Shown one piece after another: positions 46,675 through 55,075 of a stretch of DNA of 64,000 nucleotides (positions are counted from its first letter, which is position 1; every line of letters starts with the position of its first letter). Location: assembly GCA_016200135.1 (NCBI GenBank), contig JACQFI010000105.1:1-64000 (forward strand), given 5' to 3'. Under the pieces are notes generated by a model. The model saw nothing but the letters and a program-made list of their open reading frames with translations, searched no databases and had not been told where the DNA came from. The stretch comes from Planctomycetota bacterium. Lineage in GTDB: Bacteria; Planctomycetota; SZUA-567; H5-PLA8. A program made the position numbers and the translations under genes.

Positions 46675-46885
46675 AGGAATTCCTGCACGGGTGCAACGCT
46701 AATCGACTAAAAGCCTTATGCTCCTCAGTATATTAGTACACAATGTTGAATAACATACGGCCATATTATCTTGTTCGCCGCATCAAAATCTTTTTTGCGC
46801 GTGTGCAATCCGCTTCTGCGGCGTCCTGGACGCTCGCGCGATGCAGAGGTAGATTGGGAGACGCGCGGAAAGGCCGCGCCCGGTC

Positions 46886-46961
46886 GGGCCCATAGCTCAG
46901 CGGTGAGAGCGAGGGACTCATAATCCCCAGGTCGCTGGTTCGAATCCAGCTGGGCCCACCA
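46886..46961 (+). tRNA. tRNA with CAT anticodon, probably tRNA-Ile2
   Basis: A complete 76-base cloverleaf: acceptor GGGCCCA (46886-46892) with TGGGCCC (46951-46957), D arm GCTC/GAGC, anticodon loop CTCATAA with CAT at positions 34-36, T arm GCTGG-TTCGAAT-CCAGC, discriminator A and encoded CCA (46959-46961). CAT occurs in initiator and elongator Met and in the lysidine-modified Ile2 tRNA. The acceptor stem and the variable/T-arm region ('GGTCGCTGGTTC') look like the minor isoleucine tRNA rather than Met, and the first acceptor pair G-C rules against a typical initiator. Identity Ile2 versus elongator Met is not fully settled. Confidence 0.95.
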
Positions 46962-47127
46962 CTCTTCAGTTCCCTGTAGCGGCCCTTATGCGGCCACAAA
47001 ATCTTACCCTAGTTCGCAATGAATTCCTCTGTCAGGCCGCGCGGGGTGGGTGTCAGATGATGCGCAGCCTTGCGTCTTCATGGCGAGCAGGATTCGAGGC
47101 ACCAATACGGCTCCAGGAGAGCGGCGC

Positions 47128-48591
47128 ATGTCTTCGACGCGGACGGATGAGACGTTACGGATCGGGTGGGCGCAGGCGGAGATCACGCCCGAGAAGCCCG
47201 TTCTGGTTTGCGGCCAGTTTCACGCGCGGGTATCGGAAGGCGTGGAAGACCCGCTGACGGCCACCGCGTGGGCGCTGGAGGCGGGCGACACGCGAGTGGT
47301 CTTCGTGAGCTGCGATATCGTCTGCATCTCCGATGAATTCCGCGACGCGGTGCGGACACGGGTCAAGGACGCCAAGCTTGGCCTCGATCCCAAGCATGTG
47401 ATCCTGAACGCGACGCATACACACGCGGGACCGGAGGTCCGGCCCTCGGAACGCGGTCCGACGGGTTCCGCTCAGGCGGAAGGCGTCGACCTGCCCGTTA
47501 TGGATTCCCTCGCATACGTGGCCTTTGCCGCGGAGCGTGTGGCGGGCGCGGTGGCGCGAGCCTGGAAAGAGCGCGCGCCGGGCCGCGTGGCGTTTGGCTT
47601 GGGGCAGGCGGTGGTCGGGCGCAATCGCCGCTGGGTGGACACCTCGGGCAAAGCCACCATGTACGGCAACCTGGCGACGCCCATGTTCAGCCACATCGAG
47701 GGCTTCGAGGACCACAGCGTCAACGTGATGGCGGCGTACGACCGCGCGGGAAAGCTGACCGGCCTGGTGGTGAACGTCCCATGCCCTTCGCAAGTGAGCG
47801 AACACCAGTACCTGCTGAGCGCCGATTACTGGTGCGAGACGCGCCAGGAGTTGCGCGCGCGCTTCGGCGAGCATCTCTTCATTTTTCCCCAGTGCAGCGC
47901 CGCCGGGGACCTCTCGCCGCACGCCATCTTCGAGAAGGCCGCGGTCCGGCGTATGCTGGAACTGCAGGGCCGCAGCGCGCGGCGGGAGATCGCGAAACGG
48001 ATCGCCGCGGCCGTCGAGGACGTGCTGCCGGCCATCGCGCCGACGGCTACGGGCGACGTTGCGCTCGAGCACCGCGTCGAGGACCTGGCCTTGCCGCTCT
48101 CCAATCTTACCGCGGGCGATGTTCGCGCGGCCCAGGCCGAAGCGGAGAAACACATGGCGGCGTACAAGCAGGAAATGCAGAAACTTGAGAATGACCCTGA
48201 CGCTAGCCGCAAGCCGCGCTGGTACGTGGACGCGAGCATGCACTATCGCCGCGCGGGCTGGTTCAAGAGCGTGGCCGCGCGCTTCGAGAGGCAGCAGGCG
48301 GGCGAGCGGTGGCCGGCGGAGCTTCACGTGGTACGGTTGGGCGAGGCCGTCTTCGCGACCAATCCGTTCGAGTACTACCTCGATTTCGGGACGTTCATCA
48401 AAGCCAACAGCCCAGCCGTGCAGACGTTTCTGATTCAGTTGGCTGGGCCCGGCACGTACGTGCCGTCGAGCCGCTCCGTGGCAGGCGGCGGGTACGGCTC
48501 GATTCCCGCCAGCAATCCCGTCGGCCCGGAAGGCGGCCGTCTGGTCGCCGACCGGACGCTGGAACTGATCCGCGAAATGACACCGGCGTGA
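47128..48591 (+). CDS. Neutral/alkaline ceramidase N-terminal-domain-like protein
   Basis: A 487-residue protein whose first half matches the neutral ceramidase-like fold: 'IGWAQAEITPEKPVLVCGQF' start, 'VVFVSCDIVCISDEF', the zinc-binding 'LNATHTHAGPEV' motif, and 'IFPQCSAAGDLSPH'. Related proteins are annotated as ceramidase-like or carbohydrate-active hydrolases in PVC bacteria and most have unknown substrates. No signal peptide is visible. The ATG at 47128 has AGGAGA seven bases upstream; the frame opens earlier at 47050 but without support. It stands alone between the tRNA and a repeat element. Confidence 0.8.
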   Translation: MSSTRTDETLRIGWAQAEITPEKPVLVCGQFHARVSEGVEDPLTATAWALEAGDTRVVFVSCDIVCISDEFRDAVRTRVKDAKLGLDPKHVILNATHTHAGPEVRPSERGPTGSAQAEGVDLPVMDSLAYVAFAAERVAGAVARAWKERAPGRVAFGLGQAVVGRNRRWVDTSGKATMYGNLATPMFSHIEGFEDHSVNVMAAYDRAGKLTGLVVNVPCPSQVSEHQYLLSADYWCETRQELRARFGEHLFIFPQCSAAGDLSPHAIFEKAAVRRMLELQGRSARREIAKRIAAAVEDVLPAIAPTATGDVALEHRVEDLALPLSNLTAGDVRAAQAEAEKHMAAYKQEMQKLENDPDASRKPRWYVDASMHYRRAGWFKSVAARFERQQAGERWPAELHVVRLGEAVFATNPFEYYLDFGTFIKANSPAVQTFLIQLAGPGTYVPSSRSVAGGGYGSIPASNPVGPEGGRLVADRTLELIREMTPA

Positions 48592-48605
48592 GCCGCAAGA
48601 GACTG

Positions 48606-48736
48606 AGGTGCTTGTGGATTTGACCGGCCGTGGGCGCTACGCCACGTAGTGGCGTGCGTGTGCCTTTGTGCCTCCAAAGGTCTTGCACACCACTACGTGG
48701 TGTGGCACCCGCAGGAATTCCAATCTACAAGCACCT
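48606..48736. mobile_element. MITE/REP-like element with terminal inverted repeats
   Basis: A 131-base element whose ends are inverted repeats of 15 bases with one mismatch: AGGTGCTTGTGGATT (48606-48620) and AATCTACAAGCACCT (48722-48736). Inside are two hairpins, CGCCAC-GTA-GTGGCG (48640-48654) and CACACCAC-TAC-GTGGTGTG (48686-48704), whose loops are complementary to each other. It encodes no protein. This is the structure of a non-autonomous transposable or REP-doublet element. No target duplication was established. Confidence 0.6.
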
Positions 48737-48758
48737 GTGTCCAACGGGACTGCGAGGC

Positions 48759-49934
48759 TTAAGCCCTGCGCAACGCTTCTACGACCTTTAGCCGCGAGGC
48801 TTGCAGGGCGGGGAGGAAGCCGCCGACGAAGCCCATGCCGAGGGCCAATGCGGAGGCGATCAACAGAATCTCGGGCGTGACGGTGAACTCGAAGGCCGTC
48901 TCGCTAAACGTGGCCCAGTTGGTCGTGCCGGTCTTGAGCCCGTTGAAGAAGAGGCTCAGCAGGCAGCCGACGATCGCGCCGAGCAGGGAGAGGCAGAGGG
49001 ACTCGGCGATGAACGCGCCCCAGATCGACTCGGGCGTGAAGCCCATGCTCATCAGGCAGCCGATCTCGCGTTTCCGCTGCGCGACGGCGGCGTACATGGT
49101 GTTCATCGCGCCCACGATCGCGCCGATGGACATGATCAGGGTGAGAAACCCGCCGAGCGTGACGATCACCTGCGACATCAGCTTGGACTGGTTGTAGTAG
49201 TACTCGCTCTCGACCAGCGCCTGCATGGAGCGCAACCGCGGGTCTTTCTCGAACTCTTTTTCGAGGGTCTTCTTGGCTTCCGCGGGGTCGCCGGCCGCGC
49301 GAAAGACAAACGACTGGTAGATGTCCCCGCGCTTGAAGCCGTTCATAAAGATTTCGCCGTCCAGCCAGACTTCGGACTCGAAGCCGTTCCCGCCGGCCTC
49401 GAAGACGCCGACGATCTCGAACGTCTGCCGGCCCGAGGCGAGCGTCTGCCCAACCGAGAAGCCCTCGATCCGCCGCGCGAGCGCCGCGCCGATGGCCACC
49501 TCGTTGGTGCCCCAGCGGAACCAGCGGCCCTCTTTCAGGCGCATGCCTTCGTGTACGTCAAAGGCCGCGGGAGAGACGCCCCGGACATTGAGCTGGCTGA
49601 ACCCGCCGTCCTTCTTGCGTCGGCCGAAAAGCAGGATGCTCTCGAACGAGAAGAGTTTCTCGCCCTTGGCCGAGACGGCGACCAGGGGCATCTCGGCGAT
49701 GACCCGGCCGAGGTCGCGGCGGACCTGGCTCTGCAGTTCCGCATCCGCGCCTTTGCGCAGGATAATGAGGTTGTCGGGGCTGCCGCTGGTGGCCACGGCG
49801 TGCTGGAAGCCTTCCGCCAGGGCCAGCATCACGACAAACACCACGACGACGAGCGCGATCCCGAAGACGGCCATCGCCGACGAGCCCTTGCGGATTGCGA
49901 TGCTGCGGTAGCTGTAGGCCAGCGGAATTGGCAC
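48759..49934 (-). CDS. ABC transporter permease, FtsX/MacB type (second permease)
   Basis: A 391-residue permease with one N-terminal membrane segment ('AMAVFGIALVVVVFVVMLALAEGF'), a periplasmic MacB-type core domain, and three C-terminal segments ('VTLGGFLTLIMSIGAIVGAMNTM', 'SLCLSLLGAIVGCLLSLFF', 'LIASALALGMGFVGGFLPAL') with the FtsX motif 'QRKREIGCLMSMGF'. It should pair with the other permease and the ATPase to use ATP for moving substrates from the periplasm or outer leaflet rather than through the membrane. It begins 11 bases after the other permease's stop and is the last gene of a leftward operon. Confidence 0.92.
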   Translation of the reverse strand: MPIPLAYSYRSIAIRKGSSAMAVFGIALVVVVFVVMLALAEGFQHAVATSGSPDNLIILRKGADAELQSQVRRDLGRVIAEMPLVAVSAKGEKLFSFESILLFGRRKKDGGFSQLNVRGVSPAAFDVHEGMRLKEGRWFRWGTNEVAIGAALARRIEGFSVGQTLASGRQTFEIVGVFEAGGNGFESEVWLDGEIFMNGFKRGDIYQSFVFRAAGDPAEAKKTLEKEFEKDPRLRSMQALVESEYYYNQSKLMSQVIVTLGGFLTLIMSIGAIVGAMNTMYAAVAQRKREIGCLMSMGFTPESIWGAFIAESLCLSLLGAIVGCLLSLFFNGLKTGTTNWATFSETAFEFTVTPEILLIASALALGMGFVGGFLPALQASRLKVVEALRRA

Positions 49935-49945
49935 GGCTCTATCCT

Positions 49946-51115
49946 TTACACACTGCGCAAGGCTTCAGTTGCTTTCAGGCGCATGCCTGCGAGCGCTGGA
50001 ACGAGGCCGCTCAGCGCGCCCGTGAGCAGCGCGATGCCAAAGGCGCCCGCGAGGACCTGCGGCGTCACGCGAAAGACGGGGAAGAAGTCCGGCTTGGGGT
50101 TCACTTCCGCGAGCGTGAAGAGCGCGTAAGCGAAGCCTGCGCCCAAGAGGCAGCCCAGACAGGCGACGACGAGCGCCTCGCCGATGAGCAGGCGGAAGAC
50201 GTAGCCGTCGGAGAAGCCGATGGACTTCAAGATGCCCATCTCGCGGGTCTGGTCGCGCGCGTTCATCATCATGGTGTTGGCGGCGACGAGCAGCATGGTG
50301 AGCACGATGGCGGTGCCGATGGAGCGCAGCAGGAGCTGGAAGTTGCCCATCATGGAGACGAACTGCATGTTGAACGCCTTCTCGGTGACGCTCTTGGTCT
50401 CGAAGGGGCTGTTGGCAAAACGCCGGTCGATGGTCTCGGCGATCTCCGCGTAGCGCGCCGGGTCGTTGATGCCGAGCCAGAAGATGCTCACGCGGCCTTT
50501 TTCCAGCTCGCGGCCTTCGTCGAAATACTTGTAATGAAAAAACATGACCGTGCGGTCGAACGAGAGGGACGTCGAGGTGTAGATGGCCCGGACGTTGAAA
50601 TTCCAGAGCGGCGATCCCGGCCGGGACCAGATGGTGGCGCGCAAGGCGATGCGGTCGCCGACCTTGATGCCCAGGCGCTCGGCGGTCTTGTCGCCGATCA
50701 TGCAGCCGGCCTGGTCGGCCAGGAGTTCGGCGAAGGCTTTATCGTCCACGACGATCTCGGGGAAAATCTTGCGGTGCTTCTCGATGTCGCACGCGAACTG
50801 CGCGAACATCTCTTCGCGCAACTGCCCCGTCTCGTCCTTGGGCTGGTACCACCCGCCGAACCAGACCATGGGCACGGCCGCGTTCACGCCTTCCTGCCGC
50901 TCCAGCGTGTCCTTATAGGCGATGGGCAGCGAGAACATGATGGACTCTTTGTGCTGCACCACCAGGCGCGAGGCGCTGGACATGTTCACGCCGACGTTGA
51001 AGGCATCGAGCACCGCTTCGAGAAAGCAGAACAGGAAGAGCGCGACCGCGATGCTGAGCACCGTCAGCAGCGTGCGCAAGGGTTTGCGCGTGAGGTTTTT
51101 CAGCAACAAGCGCAT
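49946..51115 (-). CDS. ABC transporter permease, FtsX/MacB type (first permease)
   Basis: A 389-residue paralogous permease: N-terminal segment ('TLLTVLSIAVALFLFCFLEAVL'), a large exported MacB-like domain, and three C-terminal segments containing 'ARDQTREMGILKSIGF'. The frame opens further upstream (51310) across the ATPase gene's end; I chose ATG 51115, where 'MRLLLKNLTRKPLRTLLTVLS' is a typical opening of this family. Two different permeases in one operon imply a heterodimer. The exported substrate is unknown; lipids, peptides or macrolide-like compounds are usual for MacAB relatives. Confidence 0.92.
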   Translation of the reverse strand: MRLLLKNLTRKPLRTLLTVLSIAVALFLFCFLEAVLDAFNVGVNMSSASRLVVQHKESIMFSLPIAYKDTLERQEGVNAAVPMVWFGGWYQPKDETGQLREEMFAQFACDIEKHRKIFPEIVVDDKAFAELLADQAGCMIGDKTAERLGIKVGDRIALRATIWSRPGSPLWNFNVRAIYTSTSLSFDRTVMFFHYKYFDEGRELEKGRVSIFWLGINDPARYAEIAETIDRRFANSPFETKSVTEKAFNMQFVSMMGNFQLLLRSIGTAIVLTMLLVAANTMMMNARDQTREMGILKSIGFSDGYVFRLLIGEALVVACLGCLLGAGFAYALFTLAEVNPKPDFFPVFRVTPQVLAGAFGIALLTGALSGLVPALAGMRLKATEALRSV

Positions 51116-51182
51116 CTGAACTCCAAAATCTAAGCCTGAACTTCGAAGCACGAAAAACGCTGCGACAGGGCAAACGGCTTCT

Positions 51183-51908
51183 TCATGCCTTTCTCGGCTC
51201 CGCCACTGCGTGCCGACCGGTCGAGAGCTGGTCGAGGGTGAGGACACCCTTATCCAGATGGAGCTGCCGCCGGGCGGCGTGGGCGACCCGGGGGTCGTGC
51301 GTGACCACAATGATCGTCTTGCCGTACTCGCGGTTGAGCGCGGTGAGCAGGTTCATCACTTCCTGCGCGGAGTGGGCGTCGAGATCGCCGGTGGGTTCGT
51401 CGGCCAGGAGCAGGTGCGGGTCGCAGGCGATGGCTCGGGCGATCGCGACGCGCTGTTCCTGGCCGCCGGAGAGTTCGTCCGGACGGTGGTTCATGCGGTC
51501 CTGCAGGCCCACGATGCGCAGCGCGGTCTCGACGTGGCGGCGGCGCTCGGCCTTGCTCAGCGGCATCAGCGTCAGGGGCAGTTCGACGTTCTGGAACGCG
51601 GTGAGCACGGGCAGCAGATTGAAGGATTGGAAGACGTAGGCGACGTGGCGCGAGCGCCAGTCCGCGAGCCCGCGCGAGGAGAGTTCCGCGAGATCCTGGC
51701 CGCAGACCACCAGTTGTCCGCCGGTGGGCGTATCGAGGCCGCCGATGAGGTTGAGCAGGGTCGTCTTGCCCGAGCCCGACGGGCCCATCAGCGCGACGAA
51801 GTCGCCTTCCTGAATATCGAGGCTCACGTGGTCGAGCGTGAGGATCTCCTCGCCGCCCTTGTGATAGATCTTGGTGCAGTCGCGAAGCTGGATGATGGGC
51901 TCGGGCAT
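51183..51908 (-). CDS. ABC transporter ATP-binding protein, MacB/LolD type
   Basis: A 241-residue ATPase. Walker A 'GPSGSGKTT', Q-loop 'VFQSFNLLP', signature 'LSGGQEQRVAIARAIA', Walker B 'LLLADEPTGDLD' and H-loop 'VVTHDP' are all present. This subfamily (MacB, LolD, FtsE) drives mechanotransmission to FtsX-type permeases. I chose ATG 51908 ('MPEPIIQLRDC'), the usual N-terminus, over the frame's extension to 51941. It sits between the adaptor gene and the two permease genes. Confidence 0.95.
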   Translation of the reverse strand: MPEPIIQLRDCTKIYHKGGEEILTLDHVSLDIQEGDFVALMGPSGSGKTTLLNLIGGLDTPTGGQLVVCGQDLAELSSRGLADWRSRHVAYVFQSFNLLPVLTAFQNVELPLTLMPLSKAERRRHVETALRIVGLQDRMNHRPDELSGGQEQRVAIARAIACDPHLLLADEPTGDLDAHSAQEVMNLLTALNREYGKTIIVVTHDPRVAHAARRQLHLDKGVLTLDQLSTGRHAVAEPRKA

Positions 51909-51909
51909 G

Positions 51910-51997
51910 AATGGACGATTCACGCATTGACGATGGACCATTGAGCGCGGCTTCGCAGGACACCAGTCGTCAACGGTGATTCGTCAATCGTCAATCC
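51910..51997. repeat. Intergenic imperfect inverted repeat (GATTGACGA type)
   Basis: GACGATTCACGCATTGACGA on the left (from 51914) faces GTGATTCGTCAATCGTCAATC on the right (51975-51995). The repeated short unit TTGACGA/TCGTCAA appears in both senses. It lies in the 95-base gap of an operon and may modulate readthrough. Similar units are dispersed in other environmental genomes; that is general experience, not tested here. Confidence 0.45.
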
Positions 51998-52003
51998 CTC
52001 CGC

Positions 52004-53470
52004 TTACCTTTCCGGAACCTTTACCTTCTCGCCGTCCTGCGAGAGCTTCTCCGCGCCTTTGACCACCACCTGGTCGCCGGGCTCAATTCCCTTAGCGATC
52101 TCAACCCAGTCTCCGGCGCGTTCGCCGGGGGTGACGGCGCGCTTGAGAGCCTTCTTGTCCTTCACGATCCAGACGCATGCGGCTGCGCCGTCGCCCTGGA
52201 GCGCTTCCTTGGGCACGCAGGTCTTGGGCTTCACCGCGCCGGTCTCGGCGCCGGCCGGGGCGTCGTCGGGGAGGAACTTCACGCGGATGCCCATGTCGGG
52301 CAGGATGCGTTCGCCGGCGAAGACGCTCTTGCCGTCCTTGTCCTTGAGGAACTCCACGCGCACCTGCAGCGTGGCTTTCGCGCGGTCGGCGCGCGGCAGG
52401 ATGCGCTGGGCTTTTCCGGCGAAGACCTTGCCCGGCATGGCGTCGACGGTGATCGCGGCGCGCTGGCCCGGACGGACGCGCGCGATGTACGTCTCGGCGA
52501 CGTCCACCTCCGCCTGCAGCGAGTCCCAATCGGCGACGGTGACGATGGAGCCGCGCGCCATCTGCCCCCCAACGCTCACCGGCGCGATGATCTCGCCCTG
52601 TTCCGCGGCCTTCTCCGTCACCACGCCGTCGAAGGGCGCGTGGATGAAGTACTCGATGCGCTGCGACTCCAGCACGCCGAGGCGCGCTTCGGTCGTGGCC
52701 AGGTGCGCCTCGGCCACCGCGATGGCGCTCTGCGCGACCTCCGCCTGCCTGACGCGCACCTCAATCGTCTGTTCCGACTCGGTGCGGCGGCGCTTGATCG
52801 TCTCCAGTTTGGCCTCGGCCATCTTCACTTCGGTCTCGCGGTCGTCGGCTTCCGAGAACCCCAGCGCGTTGGCCTCCGCGAGCTTCCGGTCGCGCTCCAG
52901 GCGCCGTTTGGCGTCGGCCCACATGATCTTCATCTCGTCGGTCTCCGCGTCGAAGGTCGCGAGCGCCGACTTGGCGGAATCGACTTCCGCCAACGCCTGC
53001 GCGTGGCTCTTGCGCAGGCGCTCGATCTCGGCCTTCTGTTCGGCGCTGTCGGCCTCCAGCTCGGCGATCTGCGCGTCGATCGCGAAATGCTCGACCTCGG
53101 CGACGATTTGGTCCTTCTTGACGTCCTCCGCTTCCTTCACGTTCAGCTTCGAGAGCCGCCCGACGAAGGTGGCCGCGAGCACGGCCTGGCGGTCGGCCAC
53201 GATGTAGCCCGCGGCGGTGAGGTCGGCCTCGCGGGGCGTGCTGGCCGCAAGCTGCTTCAGCGCGAGGACGGAGATGGCCGGCGCGGTGGCGACCTCGACG
53301 CCTTCCATATTCTTTTGGATCGCAGGATAGGCGACCACGACGGCCGCGAGCGCGGCGACGAACAGGAACGGCCAGAGCGGCAGGCGGCGGCGCTTCCCGG
53401 CGCGGTCGATCTTAAGCGCGGCCAGGTCGTTCGCGGCGGGCATGGGGGTCGATCCCGAGTCCTGAGCCAT
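52004..53470 (-). CDS. RND/ABC efflux periplasmic adaptor (HlyD/MacA-like membrane fusion protein)
   Basis: A 488-residue adaptor anchored by one N-terminal membrane segment ('LPLWPFLFVAALAAVVVAYP', about 30-49). A biotinyl-lipoyl-like half ('GYIVADRQAVLAATFVGRLSKLNVKEAEDVKKDQIVAEVE') comes next, then a long coiled-coil hairpin rich in Glu, Lys and Ala (about 115-270). The returning lipoyl half ('IHAPFDGVVTEKAAEQGEIIAP') and beta-barrel/membrane-proximal domains follow. It is the first gene of the leftward adaptor-ATPase-permease-permease operon, giving a MacA-MacB-like tripartite exporter that would need an outer-membrane channel encoded elsewhere. The ATG at 53470 has GGAG six bases upstream. 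Confidence 0.92.
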   Translation of the reverse strand: MAQDSGSTPMPAANDLAALKIDRAGKRRRLPLWPFLFVAALAAVVVAYPAIQKNMEGVEVATAPAISVLALKQLAASTPREADLTAAGYIVADRQAVLAATFVGRLSKLNVKEAEDVKKDQIVAEVEHFAIDAQIAELEADSAEQKAEIERLRKSHAQALAEVDSAKSALATFDAETDEMKIMWADAKRRLERDRKLAEANALGFSEADDRETEVKMAEAKLETIKRRRTESEQTIEVRVRQAEVAQSAIAVAEAHLATTEARLGVLESQRIEYFIHAPFDGVVTEKAAEQGEIIAPVSVGGQMARGSIVTVADWDSLQAEVDVAETYIARVRPGQRAAITVDAMPGKVFAGKAQRILPRADRAKATLQVRVEFLKDKDGKSVFAGERILPDMGIRVKFLPDDAPAGAETGAVKPKTCVPKEALQGDGAAACVWIVKDKKALKRAVTPGERAGDWVEIAKGIEPGDQVVVKGAEKLSQDGEKVKVPER

Positions 53471-53611
53471 CGTTTCTCCAAGCCGTCGCATCAAAGGTGT
53501 GAATTAACAAACGCATCAGTCAACTAATTAAACAGACTATAACACTTCGAGGTGAATAATCATGTTCCTTTATACCGGATGTCGCGCGTTTTGTTTCCCA
53601 AAGGAGCAAGT

Positions 53612-54835
53612 TCAGGACAGGGGCAACACGCGCGCGCCCGCGGAGGGTGTGAGGAGCAAACGGAGGCCCAATTCTTTCTTCATGTGTTTCATGTATAGCT
53701 TCGCAAGTCCCTTCGAGATTTGAGGAAATCTATCAATCTGGACTAGCGCGACAATGGCGCCGCCAAAGCCACCTCCGGTCATGCGGGCTCCTTTGCAGGT
53801 TAAGGCAAGATGTCTTGAGACAACATCGAGGCGCTGAACAGACGCCATTAGGTCATCGAGTTCCGGACAACTCACCTGATAATCGGATGAAAGACTGTAG
53901 TGGCTGTAATTCAGTTCTCGGCCGAGTTCGCGCAACTCGCCCTTTTTAATAAATTCCGCGAATTGAGCCGTGCGTAAGTTCTCCGTCATCACGTGCCGCA
54001 CGCGCTTGTGTTCGCTTGCGGTAAGTTTTCCGCCGAGCTTCAGCAGATGCTCCACCGTCGCGTCGCGGAGCGTCTTGACGCCGAAGATCTTCGCGGCGTG
54101 TTCGCACTCGGCGCGGCGCTTGTTGTACTCACTGGAGGCGAGCTTGTGGCGCACGCCGGTATCGAAGATCGCAAAGGCCCAGCCTTTAAGTTTGATCGGC
54201 ACGTGGCGGACGGCCAGGCTCTTGCAATCGAGCAGGAGCGCGTGGCCGGCCTTGGCGCGCGCGACGACGGTCTGGTCCATGATCCCGCAGCGCACGCCCG
54301 CGTAGGTGTGTTCGGCCTCCTGCGCGGCGAAGGCGAGCGCCTGGCGGTCCATCGTCTTCCCGGCCAGCGCGAGCATGGCCAGACCCACAGCGACTTCCAG
54401 CGAGGCGGAACTCGAGAGCCCCGCGCCCTGCGGCAGGTCGGCGGTGATGTACAGGTCGCCGCCCTTCAGCTTTACGCCGCGCTTGAGCAGCGCCACGGCG
54501 ACGCCGCGGACGTAATTCGCCCAGTGTTTCTTGGGATCGCCGAGCTTGGGAATAGCCGCCCGTGTCAGGCCGAAGGCGTCGTTGGGATTTCCGCCGGTCT
54601 TCTTAACCGCGGCGGCGAAGATGCGGAAGCTCTTCAACCCGTTAGGACGGAAGACTACCGCGGTGTGGCGGTCGATCGCGATCGGCAGCACCAGGCCGCC
54701 GTTGTAGTCGGTATGCTCGCCGATCAGGTTCACGCGGCCGGGGGCGAGGGCGCAGCGGGGCGCGACGCCGGGGCCGAAGATACTCACGAATTCTTTACAA
54801 AGTAGGGCTCGCACCTGCTTACGGCTCAGGTCCAT
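53612..54835 (-). CDS. galK: Galactokinase
   Basis: Phosphorylates alpha-D-galactose at C1 with ATP, the entry to the Leloir pathway. A 407-residue GHMP kinase with the galactokinase signature 'APGRVNLIGEHTDYNGG' (about 31-47), the GHMP ATP-binding motif 'LPQGAGLSSSASLEV', 'GIMDQ', and motif 3 'GARMTGGGFGGAIVALV' near the C-terminus. The N-terminal galactose signature distinguishes it from other GHMP kinases. It is monocistronic by appearance, divergent from the large kinase gene across 240 bases; no galT or galE is adjacent. Confidence 0.94.
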   Translation of the reverse strand: MDLSRKQVRALLCKEFVSIFGPGVAPRCALAPGRVNLIGEHTDYNGGLVLPIAIDRHTAVVFRPNGLKSFRIFAAAVKKTGGNPNDAFGLTRAAIPKLGDPKKHWANYVRGVAVALLKRGVKLKGGDLYITADLPQGAGLSSSASLEVAVGLAMLALAGKTMDRQALAFAAQEAEHTYAGVRCGIMDQTVVARAKAGHALLLDCKSLAVRHVPIKLKGWAFAIFDTGVRHKLASSEYNKRRAECEHAAKIFGVKTLRDATVEHLLKLGGKLTASEHKRVRHVMTENLRTAQFAEFIKKGELRELGRELNYSHYSLSSDYQVSCPELDDLMASVQRLDVVSRHLALTCKGARMTGGGFGGAIVALVQIDRFPQISKGLAKLYMKHMKKELGLRLLLTPSAGARVLPLS

Positions 54836-55075
54836 ATTGGCTCCAAATCGAAGAGGTTAGGTGACTCAATACATAATAAAGGAGGCTGAGCGAATGCGCT
54901 CGCTCCGATTTCCGTCTGCACGGGTGGCTTACACCGATTTTTCACTGTAACGTCCCGTTGCCCGCTGATAATGTCTTCGCGAGCCAGTCTTTAGTCGTAT
55001 GGTAGAAACATGACGCACGATTTGCCGCGGATGGGTCTAAAAGGCAGGGACTGTGTAGCGAGGTACGAGAATTAG

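Noticed and set aside
46766..46999. A 77-codon minus-strand frame
   Set aside because: It runs across the tRNA gene; its translation ('WIRTSDLGIMSPSLSPLSYGP') is the antisense reading of the tRNA, a common false protein.
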